This document shows, one piece after another, positions 19,810-32,912 of a stretch of DNA of 64,000 bases; the first letter of the stretch is position 1; each line of letters begins with the position of its first letter. A program made the translations under genes and the position numbers. Under the pieces are notes generated by a model that saw nothing but the letters and a program-made list of their open reading frames with translations, was not told the origin of the DNA and did not search any database. The stretch lies in NCBI GenBank assembly GCA_907165135.1, contig OU015568.1, positions 16,069,208 to 16,133,207 of the forward strand. The letters run 5' to 3'. This stretch comes from Oikopleura dioica (taxonomy: Eukaryota; Chordata; Appendicularia; Copelata; Oikopleuridae).

Positions 19810-22800
19810 ATGAAGAATTCAATCCGTAGAATTCACCTACTCGTTCGAAAGAATTTTGTCGTACTGTTAAAGCGGCCCAAGACTGTTTGTTTCCAATTCC
19901 TCGTTCCAGGTATACCGAGAAAAGCGCATTATAGTGAACGTTTCAACTTATTCTAGCCCTCCTTGCATCTCTCCTGCAAATCGGTCGTTACAATGTCGAG
20001 CGCGATCTTACCTTCATCAACAAAACTACAGTCTGGCCTTCCTTCCCTCTTGAGCCTATGTACGCAAACTATCTCAAGAAGAACGAGATGCAGAAATTTT
20101 TCATTCCTTATACTGCCCAAAAGAATTCGTCTCAGATTTCATTCATTACGAATAAGCTGGCCGAGATGCTGAATCGTGCACTACCGGAAAAATCATTTTT
20201 TGGATTGTTTGGAAAAACAACGAATCCGTTTAAATTCGAGCCAGTTTTCTTTGAAAGCGAAAAGGATCTAACGCACTTCACGACAAACGAAGTCCAAGAC
20301 GAGCAAGAAGTATTTCTTGCGATAAATTTCCACGAAGTTTCGGCGAAGATGCTCAATTACACTATTCGGCCGCTCGCATCACCCCGCGCCGAACTGAATG
20401 GTGAAAAAGTGCACGGGCAGATTGGATGGATGACAAACCTGCTCTATCCTTATCGATCAGATATTAAACGAAAGCCAATGCTGAATTCTATCAAAGATCC
20501 GAAATTTGGAAATCGACCGAATTACTTCAAAGAAGGGATAGTTTCAACGCAGCATTTTATCGACCTCTTGTGGATGGAAACTTTCAACACGAATTTCACC
20601 GCTTCTGATGTTTCTCTTACTCTCCAGCGATTTCCCTACCCGCCGTTTGTGAAAGACGATTTCATTATCGCGATCGAGCAGAATCTCCCGTTCGTTCTTC
20701 TTCTTTCATTTTCCTATCTGACCCAGCAAATTGGAAAGCAAATCGCGATAGACAAAGAAACAAGGATCAAGGAATACATGTTGATGATCGGACTGGATCG
20801 CTCCCTCCTCTGGATGTCCTACTTCGTCTTCTTCTTTTTGCAATTCATCGTTATTTGTTTTCTCGTGACAATGGCTATCTGTACTCCCTTGAGTCAAAAC
20901 GGAGCGATCATCAACTATTCCTCCTTTTCCGTCATCTTTGCCTTCCTACTTCTCTACTGCGTCAGCCTCATCGGCGTTGGCTCTCTCGTTTCGACCATTT
21001 TCGACTCTTCAAGCTCCACCTCCGCCGCATGTGGAATCGTTATCATGCTTTTCTACATTCCGTTCGGCTTTATTCAGAACAATATCGATGGAATATCTCA
21101 ATTTGTCAAACTTTCCCTTACCATTTCTCCTCCTGTTGCGATGGCGCTCGGCTGCTCGGTTATTTCGGCCTGGGAGTCCTCTGCCTCTGGCGTTCACTGG
21201 AACAATATTTTCCATCCAGTGTCGATCGCTGATTCGATGACTCTTGGTCATATCTTTGCCGCGATGATCCTCGATACAATTATTCTCCTCCTTATAGCCT
21301 TTTATGTCGACCAAGTTCGCCCTGGAACTTGGGGAATCTCCAGACCCTGGTACTTTCCTTTTCAATTCTTGATCAAATCTACTTCTCCTGTCGGCAAACG
21401 CGAGAAACAAGTTGAAAATGCATTTGTTGAGCCACTGCCGAAATCAGCGGAGATTGGATTTATGCTATCTAATGTCAACAAAATCTTTCCTTCAAAAAGA
21501 ACTGGTCGTCGAATGGCTCTCAATAACATGAACTTCATCGCACCAAGCAATCAAATAACTGTTTTGCTCGGGAAAAATGGAGCTGGAAAGTCGACGACGA
21601 TGAATTTACTTTCAGGCATGCTTGAGCCGACATCTGGAACTTGTCGTGTTGGAGAATATGACATCGTTACCCAGACTCAACAAGCGAGAAAGTTCCTTGG
21701 CCTCTGTCCGCAGTTCAATATCTTGATCAAGGAATTGACCGTTCGGCAGCATCTCGAACTCTTTGGTCAGATAAAAGGAGCTTCGTTAGAGGAACTGAAG
21801 AAAGAAATAGAAACTTTGATCGACGAAATTCAGTTGCGAGAAAAGATAGACACGCGTGCTGGAAATCTCTCAGGCGGGATGCAGAGAAAGCTTTCGTTGG
21901 GAATCGCGATTGTTGGAGGATCAAAGTACATCATCTTGGATGAGCCAAGTTCAGGCGTTGATGTTCGGGCTAGGTCGGAGCTTTGGGACATCATGAGCAA
22001 GTATGGACGTGATAGAACTCTCTTGGTTTCGACTCATTACATGGACGAAGCAGAGGCTATTGGTCATCGAATCGTCATGATCAATGAAGGAGAGCTGACC
22101 TGCGATGGCACTATATCCTTTATAAAAGATAAATTCAACGAAGGATACTATCTGAATGTGTCTCTTGCTACAGCTGATTCAAAAATCGACGATTACTTAC
22201 TTGGCAAAGGAATAAATCGGCTGCATTCAAATGATCAATCACTTGAGCGACAATATCGCATCCCTCATCAGTTTCCGAGCATGTCAGGCTTCCTTGAAGA
22301 ATTTGAGGGACAAGCATCTGCGCTGAAAATGGAATCTTTTGGACTTTCTATCATGACAATGGAAGAAATATTCCTTCAACTGTCGAAGGAGAAAAATGAC
22401 GATCAAGTAATCAACATAAGCTTAGATGAAAAAGAAGCATCAGACGAGTGGGATGACTGGCAAAAACCAATAAAGCTGGAAACAGGAAGAACTCTTCTCA
22501 AAGGCCAATTCTTGGGCGCGTTTCATAAGTGCAGACTTTACGCACTAAGAAATCGAAAAATTATTCTTATGCAGCTCCTGACACCAGCTGTTTTGCTTCT
22601 GCTTTCGCTAATACAGATTCAAGTTATCCCGGAGATCGGAGGCTCTCCGAACCTTGATTTGAGCATGAATCAATATGCTGAGAATGGACAGAGTCTCTCA
22701 ACCCCTGTTCACAATCTGGAAGCTAAATATTTCAACCTTCTTCGGCCGAGTGAAGTTGTACTTGTTGGTAACCTGACAGAATGGATTCCAAATGAGTTGA

Positions 22801-25114
22801 CGAAGATGAGAATCGAATTCAACAACAAATATATTTTCGGCTTGGAGAAAGATCAAAGCAGCTACAACGCCTTCTTCAACGCTCAAGCTTACCATGCCGC
22901 TGGAACTGCTGTTCTTTACTCCGATAGAATTGTTGCTAGCGAAGTTCTCCCTGGGTCAACGATTGTGACGAGCAATTTTCCTCTTCCGAAGCATTCATCT
23001 TCACCTGCGGAAAAGAAGCGGATAAATGTCTCGATGCAGGGAGCCATCATCGTGTTCAATACAACTTTTGGAATCATGATCATGTTTGCAGCTTTTGCCA
23101 TGTTGCCAGTAAAAGAGCGAAAAGTTGGAGTCGCGACTTTACAACGAACGTCTGGAGCTTCGATTTCCACACTTTGGTTTGCTCAGTATTGCTGGGACAT
23201 CCTCAACACTTTGCCGAGTTTCGTGCTGCTTTATTTCATGTTCCTTTCGATGAAGAGCTTGAAGGGTATTCAGTTACTGCTCGATTACTCTTCTGGGCTG
23301 TTCTCTTTGTCATCGATGTTCATACTTGTTCAACTGCCAGTAGTTTACTGCCTCAGGTGAGCGAATCTCTTATACCATTTGGTTAATCAAACCTTTCTTT
23401 TTAGCTTCTTGTTTACAGAACCAGCCTCAGCGTTATCCTACATTTCATCAATCAATTTAGTCCTATCAATGGCACCTTTTATCACAACGAGTAAGCTTCG
23501 TCATATTTATCCATCTTAAAAATTTTTAGTTATCCTCCGAGTTCCCGCTTTCGGACTCATGGACACCTCCTGGCTTCTCAACAAAATCTTCCTTATTCTA
23601 CCTCAGTACAACTTCGCGCAAGGTGTCTTCGATTTGTACTACAATGCGAACGTATTGAACTTTTGCACCAAGAATCGAAAGAATGAGCTTCTCTGCGAAA
23701 CAACCGGAATCAAATTTCAAAGGTTTGCGAGTAGAATAAGGGCGTTTTCTAATCTCATTTTCAGGAACATTTGGTCATTGAATGAAATTGGCATCGGAAG
23801 ATACCTCCTCGCCATGTTTATCCAGTTGATTCTTGCGTTTGCGATTCTCTTCCTGATCGAATACTTGCGAGCAAATCACCTTTTAGAAATATGCACCAAT
23901 TTTTTCAAATCACGTCGACGTTCCTCTCCTAAAGTTCCAAGGAATAATGAAAATCCTCTTTTGCCTATCCACTCGAAGAAACACCCCTTACTGTTACAAA
24001 CTTGCACAAAACTTACAAAGACTTCACGGCAGTAAATGACATCTCCTTCGATGTTCAACTCGGCGAATGCGTCGCACTTCTGGGCCCAAACGGCGCTGGA
24101 AAGACGACAACATTCAAGATGATAACTGGCGAGATTCCTATAACAGGAGGAACTGCAGCTATTTCTGGCTTTGACGTCGGGAAGAATAGACTAGGTTTGA
24201 ATAGAGCTTCATCAAGAATTCACGAATTTTTCAGACGCTCTTCGAAAATTTGGGTACTGTCCTCAATTTGATGCTCTTCTTGATGTTCTTACCGGCCGTG
24301 AGCACCTTACTCTGTACTCACGTCTTCGAGGAATCCCCGAAGAAAAGATTGAAGAAGCCTCGAAAGTCTTACTTCGTCTCCTTGGAATTGAAAAGTACGC
24401 TGACCAAAAAGTACTTGGCTACTCGGGCGGGACGAAGAGAAAACTCTCGGTCGGCATCGCAATGATCGGTGGGCCACCTTTGCTTATCCTCGACGAGCCA
24501 AGCTGTGGACTTGATCCTAGTGCTCGGCACAAACTATGGACTGTAATCAAACGAGCGCGAAATGCGAACATCGCCATCTTATTGACCTCCCACTCGATGG
24601 AAGAATGTGCCGCCCTTTGCAATCGTTTAGGAACCGTTCTTTATCTTCCTAGTTAAAGTTCTGAAAAAATAGATTTTGAACGGCAATAGCAATAATTGTG
24701 TCAGGAAATCTGAAAGCGATTGGAACACAACAAAAACTAAAATCAGAATTTTCAAATTCCTCCGAAGTGATGCTCCAATTTGATATCGAAAAATACAACG
24801 TCTACGAAACGAAGATATTTCTACGAAAAGCATTCAAGTCTATTTGTGACATCGAATTGGTCCCACATGGAATGGTTAGTTTCAAGTCCGGCTCTAGAAT
24901 TGTTATTGTTCGATATTGATAACATCCCGCCGTGTCCCCGTTTTTGATCATCTTTCTTTAGAATACGATTCGTTGTAGCTGCCCAAAGAGCGTTAAAATG
25001 TCCTCCTTGTTTTCAGTCTTAGAAAAACTCAAATCAGAAGAAAAAATCACTGGTTTTACTGTCAATCAAGCCACACTTGAGCAGATTTTTATGCAGCTAA
25101 CGCGAACCGCATGA
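19810..25114 (+). CDS. ABCA-type full-length ABC transporter
   Basis: Lipid exporter of the ABCA subfamily, two transmembrane-domain/ATPase halves. Exon 1 (19810-19909) encodes the cytoplasmic start and first helix; exon 2 begins 19957. NBD1 (about 21530-22090) has Walker A GKNGAGKST, Q-loop CPQFN, signature LSGGMQRKLSLG, Walker B YIILDEPSSGVD and H-loop STHYMDEAEA. NBD2 (about 24000-24690) has GPNGAGKTTT, YCPQFDALLD, signature YSGGTKRKLSVG, LLILDEPSCGLD and TSHSMEECAALC. The regulatory tail ends MQLTRTA, TGA at 25112-25114. Most introns are short GT-AG, but the one at about 24632-24689 fits GA-AG. TMD1 has a large extracellular loop as in the family, though shorter than in vertebrate ABCA1/4. 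The hAT-like element 2 inserted 64 bp past the stop. Confidence 0.93.
24632..24689 (+). other. Probable GA-AG non-canonical intron in the ABCA gene
   Basis: Joining CGTTTAG (ending 24631) to CAATAATTGTG (from 24690) gives C-N-R-L-A-I-I-V-S-G, the family's conserved C-x-R-x-A-I-x-V-x-G after the H-loop. The intron then starts GA and ends AG. A GT-AG alternative (donor at GTTTAG) would give C-N-P-I-I-V and lose the conserved residues. GA-AG introns are known in Oikopleura. Confidence 0.6.
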
Positions 25115-25185
25115 TTTAGTAGCACATTTTTACCTTTTACATGTTCTTTATTTCTCATTTAAACTACCATTTATTACAGAAAACA

Positions 25186-28100
25186 TAGGGATGTGATAAG
25201 AAAAATCGCCAATCTCTAGGCTTTCGTAATCCCCAAATTTTGTTTCTAGGGGGATACTAAGTTTGATCTGGGCTTTCCAAAAAAAATAAAATTTTTGAAA
25301 AATTTAAGGGTCTAGCCCCCAAAAACTCATTTTTTCGTCAAAAATCTTGGTTTTTTGGCCAGCGAGGGACGGGAATCAATATTTTTTCGGTTTTTATTCC
25401 ACCAGCATCTTTTTCAGGACCTTCGACAACCCCAGTGAGTGCATCCCCGAAAAAAAGTAAAATTTGCTTAAGAAAATTTTCGACCGAAAAAAATCAAAAA
25501 TTTTCAATTTTTTCAAAAAACATTTTTTCATTATTAGACACTAATAATATAGGGTCGGGCATTAACTAAACTAAATAATTATTAGCGTTGCCAAGTAAAA
25601 AAATCGACTTCTATCCAAAATGAAGACCATAATTAGTCAATAAACCAGAATAATTTAAATTTTTATAACGATGGGTGTGGGTGGGGTTGGGGACATAACT
25701 GAGATTGATCAACTCAGTGTTCCGAGCCTTTGTCAAGCCCCTTAAATTTAAAAATCAAGGAACGGGGCTGAGACGGCCCGAAGGGCCGTCAAGCCCTTAA
25801 ATTTAAAAATCAAGGAACGGGGCTGAGACGGCCCGAAGGGCCGTCAAGCCCCTTAAATTTAAAAATCAAGGAACGGGGCTGAGACGGCCCGAAGGGCCGT
25901 CAAGCCCTTAAATTTAAAAATCAAGGAACGGGGCTGAGACGGCCCGAAGGGCCGTCAAGCCCCTTAAATTTAAAAATCAAGGAACGGGGCTGAGACGGCC
26001 CGAAGGGCCGTCAAGCCCTTAAATTTAAAAATCAAGGAACGGGGCTGAGACGGCCCGAAGGGCCGTCAAGCCCCTTAAATTTAAAAATCAAGGAACGGGG
26101 CTGAGACGGCCCGAAGGGCCGTCAAGCCCTTAAATTTAAAAATCAAGGAACGGGGCTGAGACGGCCCGAAGGGCCGTCAAGCCCCTTAAATTTAAAAATC
26201 AAGGAACGGGGCTGAGACGGCCCGAAGGGCCGTCAAGCCCCTTAAATTTAAAAATCAAGGAACGGGGCTGAGACGGCCCGAAGGGCCGTCAAGCCCCTTA
26301 AATTTAAAAATCAAGGAACGGGGCTGAGACGGCCCGAAGGGCCGTCAAGCCCCTTAAATTTAAAAATCAAGGAACGGGGCTGAGACGGCCCGAAGGGCCG
26401 TCAAGCCCCTTAAATTTAAAAATCAAGGAACGGGGCTGAGACGGCCCGAAGGGCCGTCAAGCCCTTAAATTTAAAAATCAAGGAACGGGGCTGAGACGGC
26501 CCGAAGGGCCGTCAAGCCCCTTAAATTTAAAAATCAAGGAACGGGGCTGAGACGGCCCGAAGGGCCGTCAAGCCCTTAAATTTAAAAATCAAGGAACGGG
26601 GCTGAGACGGCCCGAAGGGCCGTCAAGCCCTTAAATTTAAAAATCAAGGAACGGGGCTGAGACGGCCCGAAGGGCCGTCAAGCCCCTTAAATTTAAAAAT
26701 CAAGGAACGGGGCTGAGACGGCCCGAAGGGCCGTCAAGCCCCTTAAATTTAAAAATCAAGGAACGGGGCTGAGACGGCCCGAAGGGCCGTCAAGCCCCTT
26801 AAATTTAAAAATCAAGGAACGGGGCTGAGACGGCCCGAAGGGCCGTCAAGCCCTTAAATTTAAAAATCAAGGAACGGGGCTGAGACGGCCCGAAGGGCCG
26901 TCAAGCCCCTTAAATTTAAAAATCAAGGAACGGGGCTGAGACGGCCCGAAGGGCCGTCAAGCCCTTAAATTTAAAAATCAAGGAACGGGGCTGAGACGGC
27001 CCGAAGGGCCGTCAAGCCCCTAAATTTAAAAATCAAGAAACGGGGCTGAGACGGCCCGAAGGGCCGTCAAGCCCCTTAAATTTAAAAATCAAGGAACGGG
27101 GCTGAGACGGCCCGAAGGGCCGTCAAGCCCCTTAAATTTAAAAATCAAGGAACGGGGCTGAGACGGCCCGAAGGGCCGTCAAGCCCCTTAAATTTAAAAA
27201 TCAAGGAACGGGGCTGAGACGGCCCGAAGGGCCGTCAAGCCCCTTAAATTTAAAAATCAAGGAACGGGGCTGAGACGGCCCGAAGGGCCGTCAAGCCCCT
27301 TAAATTTAAAAATCAAGGAACGGGGCTGAGACGGCCCGAAGGGCCGTCAAGCCCTTAAATTTAAAAATCAAGGAACGGGGCTGAGACGGCCCGAAGGGCC
27401 GTCAAGCCCTTAAATTTAAAAATCAAGGAACGGGGCTGAGACGGCCCGAAGGGCCGTCAAGCCCCTTAAATTTAAAAATCAAGGAACGGGGCTGAGACGG
27501 CCCGAAGGGCCGTCAAGCCCCTTAAATTTAAAAATCAAGGAACGGGGCTGAGACGGCCCGAAGGGCCGTCAAGCCCCTTAAATTTAAAAATCAAGGAACG
27601 GGGCTGAGACGGCCCGAAGGGCCGTCAAGCCCCTTAAATTTAAAAATCAAGGAACGGGGCTGAGACGGCCCGAAGGGCCGTCAAGCCCCTTAAATTTAAA
27701 AATCAAGGAACGGGGCTGAGACGGCCCGAAGGGCCGTCAAGCCCTTAAATTTAAAAATCAAGGAACGGGGCTGAGACGGCCCGAAGGGCCGTCAAGCCCC
27801 TTAAATTTAAAAATCAAGGAACGGGGCTGAGACGGCCCGAAGGGCCGTCAAGCCCCTTAAATTTAAAAATCAAGGAACGGGGCTGAGACGGCCCGAAGGG
27901 CCGTCAAGCCCCTTAAATTTAAAAATCAAGGAACGGGGCTGAGACGGCCCGAAGGGCCGTCAAGCCCCTTAAATTTAAAAATCAAGGAACGGGGCTGAGA
28001 CGGCCCGAAGGGCCGTCAAGCCCTTAAATTTAAAAATCAAGGAACGGGGCTGAGACGGCCCGAAGGGCCGTCAAGCCCCTTAAATTTAAAAATCAAGGAA

Positions 28101-29101
28101 CGGGGCTGAGACGGCCCGAAGGGCCGTCAAGCCCTTAAATTTAAAATCAAGGAACGGGACTGAGACGGCCCGAAGGGCCGTCAAGCCCTTAAATTTAAAA
28201 ATCAAGGAACGGGGCTGAGACGGCCCGAAGGGCCGTCAAGCCCCTTAAATTTAAAAATCAAGGAACGGGGCTGAGACGGCCCGAAGGGCCGTCAAGCCCC
28301 TTAAATTTAAAAATCAAGGAACGGGGCTGAGACGGCCCGAAGGGCCGTCAAGCCCTTAAATTTAAAAATCAAGGAACGGGACTGAGACGGCCCGAAGGGC
28401 CGTCAAGCCCTTAAATTTAAAAATCAAGGAACGGGGCTGAGACGGCCCGAAGGGCCGTCAAGCCCCTTAAATTTAAAAATCAAGGAACGGGGCTGAGACG
28501 GCCCGAAGGGCCGTCAAGCCCCTTAAATTTAAAAATCAAGGAACGGGGCTGAGACGGCCCGAAGGGCCGTCAAGCCCTTAAATTTAAAAATCAAGGAACG
28601 GGGCTGAGACGGCCCGAAGGGCCGTCAAGCCCTTAAATTTAAAAATCAAGGAACGGGGCTGAGACGGCCCGAAGGGCCGTCAAGCCCCTTAAATTTAAAA
28701 ATCAAGGAACGGGGCTGAGACGGCCCGAAGTGATATATTCGAAAAAATGAAAATAAAAGATTTTGAAAAAAAAGTGAAAAATTTCAAATTTTCAAAAAAA
28801 AAAAATTTCTGTAGTGAAAATTTTTTTTACGCCGGGATGCACTCACTGGGGTTAGAAAATGTGGCGAAGAAGATGCTGTCGCTGAAAAAAGGCCAAAAAA
28901 ATTGTCCAAATTTCCTCGCTGGCCAAAAAACCGATTTTGGCCATTTTTCGGATTTTCAAATTGAAAAATCTCAGCGATGCCCTTAGGTAATCGATTTTTT
29001 TTTGGCCGTCATGTTTTTCGGGGTCCCAAAGAACCTAGAAAAATAGTCGGAGGTACCCCCTTAAGGTATTTCTAGGGGTCGATTTTCTTATCACAGCCCT
29101 A
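25186..29101. mobile_element. Non-autonomous hAT-like transposon 2, minisatellite-loaded (3916 bp)
   Basis: Ends TAGGGATGTGATAAGAAAA (25186) and TTTTCTTATCACAGCCCTA (ending 29101) are inverted repeats with one mismatch. AGAAAACA flanks both sides exactly (25178-25185 and 29102-29109), an 8-bp duplication. Subterminal stretches are also mirrored (AACCCCAGTGAGTGCATCC near 25429; its complement near 28836). The ends differ from those of element 1 beyond TAGGG, so it is a separate family. The interior is the minisatellite array; no transposase is encoded. Confidence 0.92.
25733..28729. repeat. 56/55-bp minisatellite array 2, about 54 units
   Basis: Same unit as array 1 but with fixed differences ATCAAGGAAC and CTGAGACGG. 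Units with GCCCC (56 bp) and GCCC (55 bp) alternate strictly over the first eight or so units, a dimeric higher-order pattern of about 111 bp. The hairpin CGGCCCGAAGGGCCG is invariant. The array begins after the same G/T-rich leader seen in element 1 and breaks off at CCCGAAGTGATAT. Confidence 0.97.
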
Positions 29102-31386
29102 AGAAAACACTTAAAAATCAATACCTGTAAACTACAATTAGGACTGCCCAAACTATAGCCGTGGATCACTACTAGCGTACTGAACTTTCTTCAAGTCCAA
29201 TTATAATTGTACAAGGTGTAATAAAATTGACTATATATTTAAATAACTGTGTACTCGAAATTATTAGCAGGCAAATGTTGATTAACTACAGTATTATTAT
29301 TCATGATTAATTGAATTCTAAGTATAAGAGTAAAAGATCGTCTCAAGAAGGTAGCCGTCGAATGTGGTCGGTTTCCTGGGGGCAGTGGGGATAACCCCTG
29401 ATCGGTTTATTTTACACCAAATCAGGGCGCTAACTATTTCTCACTGCCTTCTGGTAACCGCCAGAAAAGTAAGTCGGCGTCCGTCGAATTTCACGAGGCC
29501 AGGTAAGTAGTGGGCTCAGGCCTTGAGGCGTGTCAAACTTGCCACAGGGCCTAAACTTGTCCCCACTGCCAGTCTGGCGCTCGTGGTTTCATTTTTCCAA
29601 AAAATGATAAAAGTGATTATTTTTTGAAAACAGCCCCTTATATACCCTCATCCCTAAAAACATCACGTGACTGTCACGTGAGTGTTCTAGAGACGAATTT
29701 TTCACCGAAAAAAGTCAAAAACACCCACCGCGGGGGACGATGGACAATTTTCGCGGAGATGAAAAACAAGGGTTCTAGAACTTTTTTGATGTTTTTTGAA
29801 TGTTCTATCGTCCGATTTTCAAAGAGTTTTATCGGTTTTACTCGTAAAACCGTTGAATTTAGCGTTGATAACGAAGTTCTTTCGACGATTATTTTTAAAA
29901 TTTTGTGTTGATGCTAATTTTGGTTGTTAAAAAACGGGGTTCGGTGATTTTAGACGGTTGAAAATTTGTTTATTGTCCGAAAACAATCGGAAATCGGAGA
30001 TGGGGGCTGTTTCTCTCTCTTTTATGCGAGTCTCTTTATCCCTGTTTTGTCTCTCTCTCGGCGGGGTTCTCTCTTGTCGAGCTTTTGGAGCAGATTTGAG
30101 CAGGAAAGAGCGTCCTGATTCCAAATTTTATTGATCAGGGCGCTAACTTGCGTTCACTGCCTCAACCTTTCCCAAGACATTTGCAGACGTGACCGCGTCT
30201 CAAAAATGAACCTGTTCCTTTAGACATTCGCGGGTTTGAATTTTAGTAATCGAAATTTAAGACGCTCTAATGTTCAAATTTTGACGAAGTAATTTGAATA
30301 CGAAGTGACGTATTGATAAGGGGCTCTTTGGTTGGGTTTGAAGAGGTTATGCAAAAACGCTGAGAATCAAATTTATCAATCTCACTTAGCTGCGGCTCTT
30401 GATTTTTGTAGAAGGTCTCTCTTTTTCTTCGTAAAAAGTGAATGGTGAAATTGGTTGTTGAAATTTGCTGATTGCTAATTTGATGATTGATGGACGGAAG
30501 GGAAGGGCATTATATGGGGGGATATGGGTTTCGCGCACGCCCTCTATGGCCGTCCACTGTCAGTCAGCCGGTGGGCACCCTTTTTTGCCGCCAGGAAAGA
30601 ACCACTGGCAAATTGGGAGATTCCTACTGGTTTAATCCCGGGAAATATACATAAAAATCAATTGATACTCAAAATACTTTCTTTGAACCAGCAAAACTAC
30701 CACTTTCGAATTTCAAAATTTTGGGGAGAGGCTCTCGGAGAGCTCTTTCATAAAGCAAATAACTACAGTAGCAGATGTTCACCCTGGTCACTCTCGAAAA
30801 GTTATTTGGAATGTTGCTTGATAAAAATTTAATTTTACGGCCACGTCGGCCCCTGTCGAAATACAAATTTTAAGATCTAAAAGGGATTTCTCTGGAATTT
30901 CAAGAAAAAAAAGCTGGGGAGGGGGTTTCGCCTAACCAGTGAAACAAACAAATTTAGAAAATTTTCTAGAGAAAAAATGGAAAAATTGAAACTCGCTAGA
31001 TCAAGCCCTGAATTTTATTGAACAGCGACGATAGATAACTCTAAATGCTCAAGTTATGACAGAGGCTGTCCAGACTTGTTAGCTGCGACCACTCAAGCTA
31101 TGTTCTAGCTAAATTGGACATGAGCGACGATCAATTGGGTGGTACGCAAAGTTTATGGCCGTAATAGCATTAGTGCGCCGATCCAAACTCGTCTCCAATA
31201 AATTATTTCCGAAAACTGAACAGTTGGCCTCCCACCTGCTCCTATTTTTAGCTCAGAATTTTACGCTCGAACATTTTTGCTTTTTGAAAAAGAATCATCA
31301 AAATCTCATTTAAGAAATTCTAGTTCCACTGAAAGGTGATTCAGAACACTTGTAATTTTGGCTCTTTTTGTGTAGCATGAAGATTT

Positions 31387-31735
31387 GGGCTTGGCAACCT
31401 GTGTAGAAATCCTGAGTCAGCCTCCTGAAAGCGGAAAAAAAGATTAGACGGCCAAGTTTTACTCAGTCTTCTTGTGGGCTCGAAAACCTGTGTAGAAAAC
31501 CTGAGTCAGGCTCTGAAAATCTCAAATAAAAAGCGGCATAGCGGCTTTTTTAAAAACGAAGCCGCTTAAGCGGCTTCCAGAAATTACCTTAACAATCAAT
31601 TGCGAAGCCGCTTTTCATTTGAGATTTTTTCAGAGCCTGACTTAGGTTTTCTTCATTGGTTGCCGAGCCCAGAAGAAGACTGGGTAAAACTTCGCCGTCT
31701 AATCTTTATTTCCGCTTTCGGGAAACCTCCAGTTT
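31387..31735. mobile_element. MITE copy inserted inside another inverted repeat
   Basis: An inner copy (about 31476-31671) of the family ending GGGCTCG...CGAGCCC, with GCGGCTTTT hairpins, splits an outer palindrome (AGATTAGACGGCCAAGTTTT on the left, its complement on the right). The outer left part also carries the GGCAACCTGTGTAGAAA end of the same family. Confidence 0.7.
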
Positions 31736-32245
31736 GATGCTCCAATAGTCGATCTTATCATAGAGCAAGTTTTCTATTTGCGATCGGCTTCATCTTTCCA
31801 GGTCCAACAAACACGCGCCCTTCCTGAATCGAGCCACTAATGAGGAATCAACCCACTGCTAAAATAAACATAAACTGCATCCCTTTTTTATGTAATCAGC
31901 TGTCGCCCCGATTTTCGTGTAACTCATACTGTGTCGATAAGAGTTTGAAGATTTCATGGTATCGGGTGTAATCGGCTTCGATTTCATTGTTATCGCCAAC
32001 TGATGTTTGAAAAAAACGGCGCGCCGCCACGCTGGGGGAGGTCAGACAAACTTGTGATCAATCAAAAATCATATGACACCAAGATGATGCTGGGTCAAGG
32101 AACCTGAGCCACGGACAACTTGAGGTGCAAAGAAACAGTACTTATTCTTTCGCAAGTTTTATTGAGTTTTAGATAATATATTCTGTTGCAAAAGTTTCTT
32201 TTTCGATCATATCGGAATTTTCAAACAGCGCTTTCTCCACTCATA

Positions 32246-32310
32246 CCCTAACCCTAACCCCAAACCCTAACCAGAAACCCTAACCCTAACCTTAACCCTA
32301 TCAAAGCCTA
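32246..32310. repeat. Interstitial telomere-like repeat
   Basis: A degenerate run of CCCTAA units (ACCCTAACCCTAACCCC and onward). Shorter tracts occur at 35119-35141, 36774-36791, 39960-39981, about 46530-46555 and 48438-48456. Confidence 0.85.
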
Positions 32311-32912
32311 ATTTATCCGGTCCCTTAGGAGTCACAATTTTATTTGATAGTAAATATAACTTAGAAAAAGCTCTAGGGCAACCATTTGTTAACTCGGGGA
32401 TACCCTTAAATTTTCACAGTTAAATCGTCAAATAGCTACATATAGATACATTCACGGTCAAGGAATCTGCCAAAGTTCTTCTTGATGTGAAAAAAGAGTA
32501 CTGAAGTCATTTTTAATATGATTTTTATTGCGATAGTGTTGGTGGCAGAAGGGCTGTTTTTTTTTGAAATGATCCATGCTTCTCTGAGTCCGGCAATCAT
32601 CGGCAGATTCGTTTTTTTTCTTCTTGAGGCGCATCATATATCTGTTGAGCCTTTTTGGTATCTTACCTGTGCCAGTTTTTTTTATTTTTTAAAACGCCCC
32701 GTGAGGTATACCAACAAACAAATTTTGTCAAAGTATTGTTAATTCAAAATGTTTACTGTTTTTGGGCTCAGAATTGATTGATCATCATAATTGTGATGGC
32801 ACTGGTTTTTTTTAAATTAAAAATATTCGCGAATGAAAGCTGTACAATTTTGGTTTCAACCGACCATACTGAGTTTTATGGTCAAATCGACAAGTCAAAT
32901 GGCGTCAAAAAT

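Larger units (their letters stand above)
29110..32912. other. Gene-poor region with short inverted repeats and MITEs
   Basis: No convincing gene. About 29383-29570 is bounded by GGCAGTGGGG and CCCCACTGCC and contains mirrored CCCTGAT/ATCAGGG; a GATCAGGGCGCTAAC motif recurs at about 30134. Two nested MITE copies lie at 31387-31735 and a telomere-like tract at about 32246-32310. The small open frames here have no supporting motif. Confidence 0.5.

Noticed and set aside
20855-21410. Overlapping alternative frames within the ABC transporter
   Set aside because: They lie inside transmembrane-coding sequence that is clearly ABCA in the main frame.
28747-28986. Open frame inside hAT-like element 2
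   Set aside because: Low-complexity Lys/Phe-rich translation of subterminal repeat DNA; no transposase motif.
29340-29600. Structured RNA gene (tRNA or snRNA)
   Set aside because: The inverted repeats are there, but no A/B box, Sm site or cloverleaf could be identified; it looks like another inverted-repeat element.
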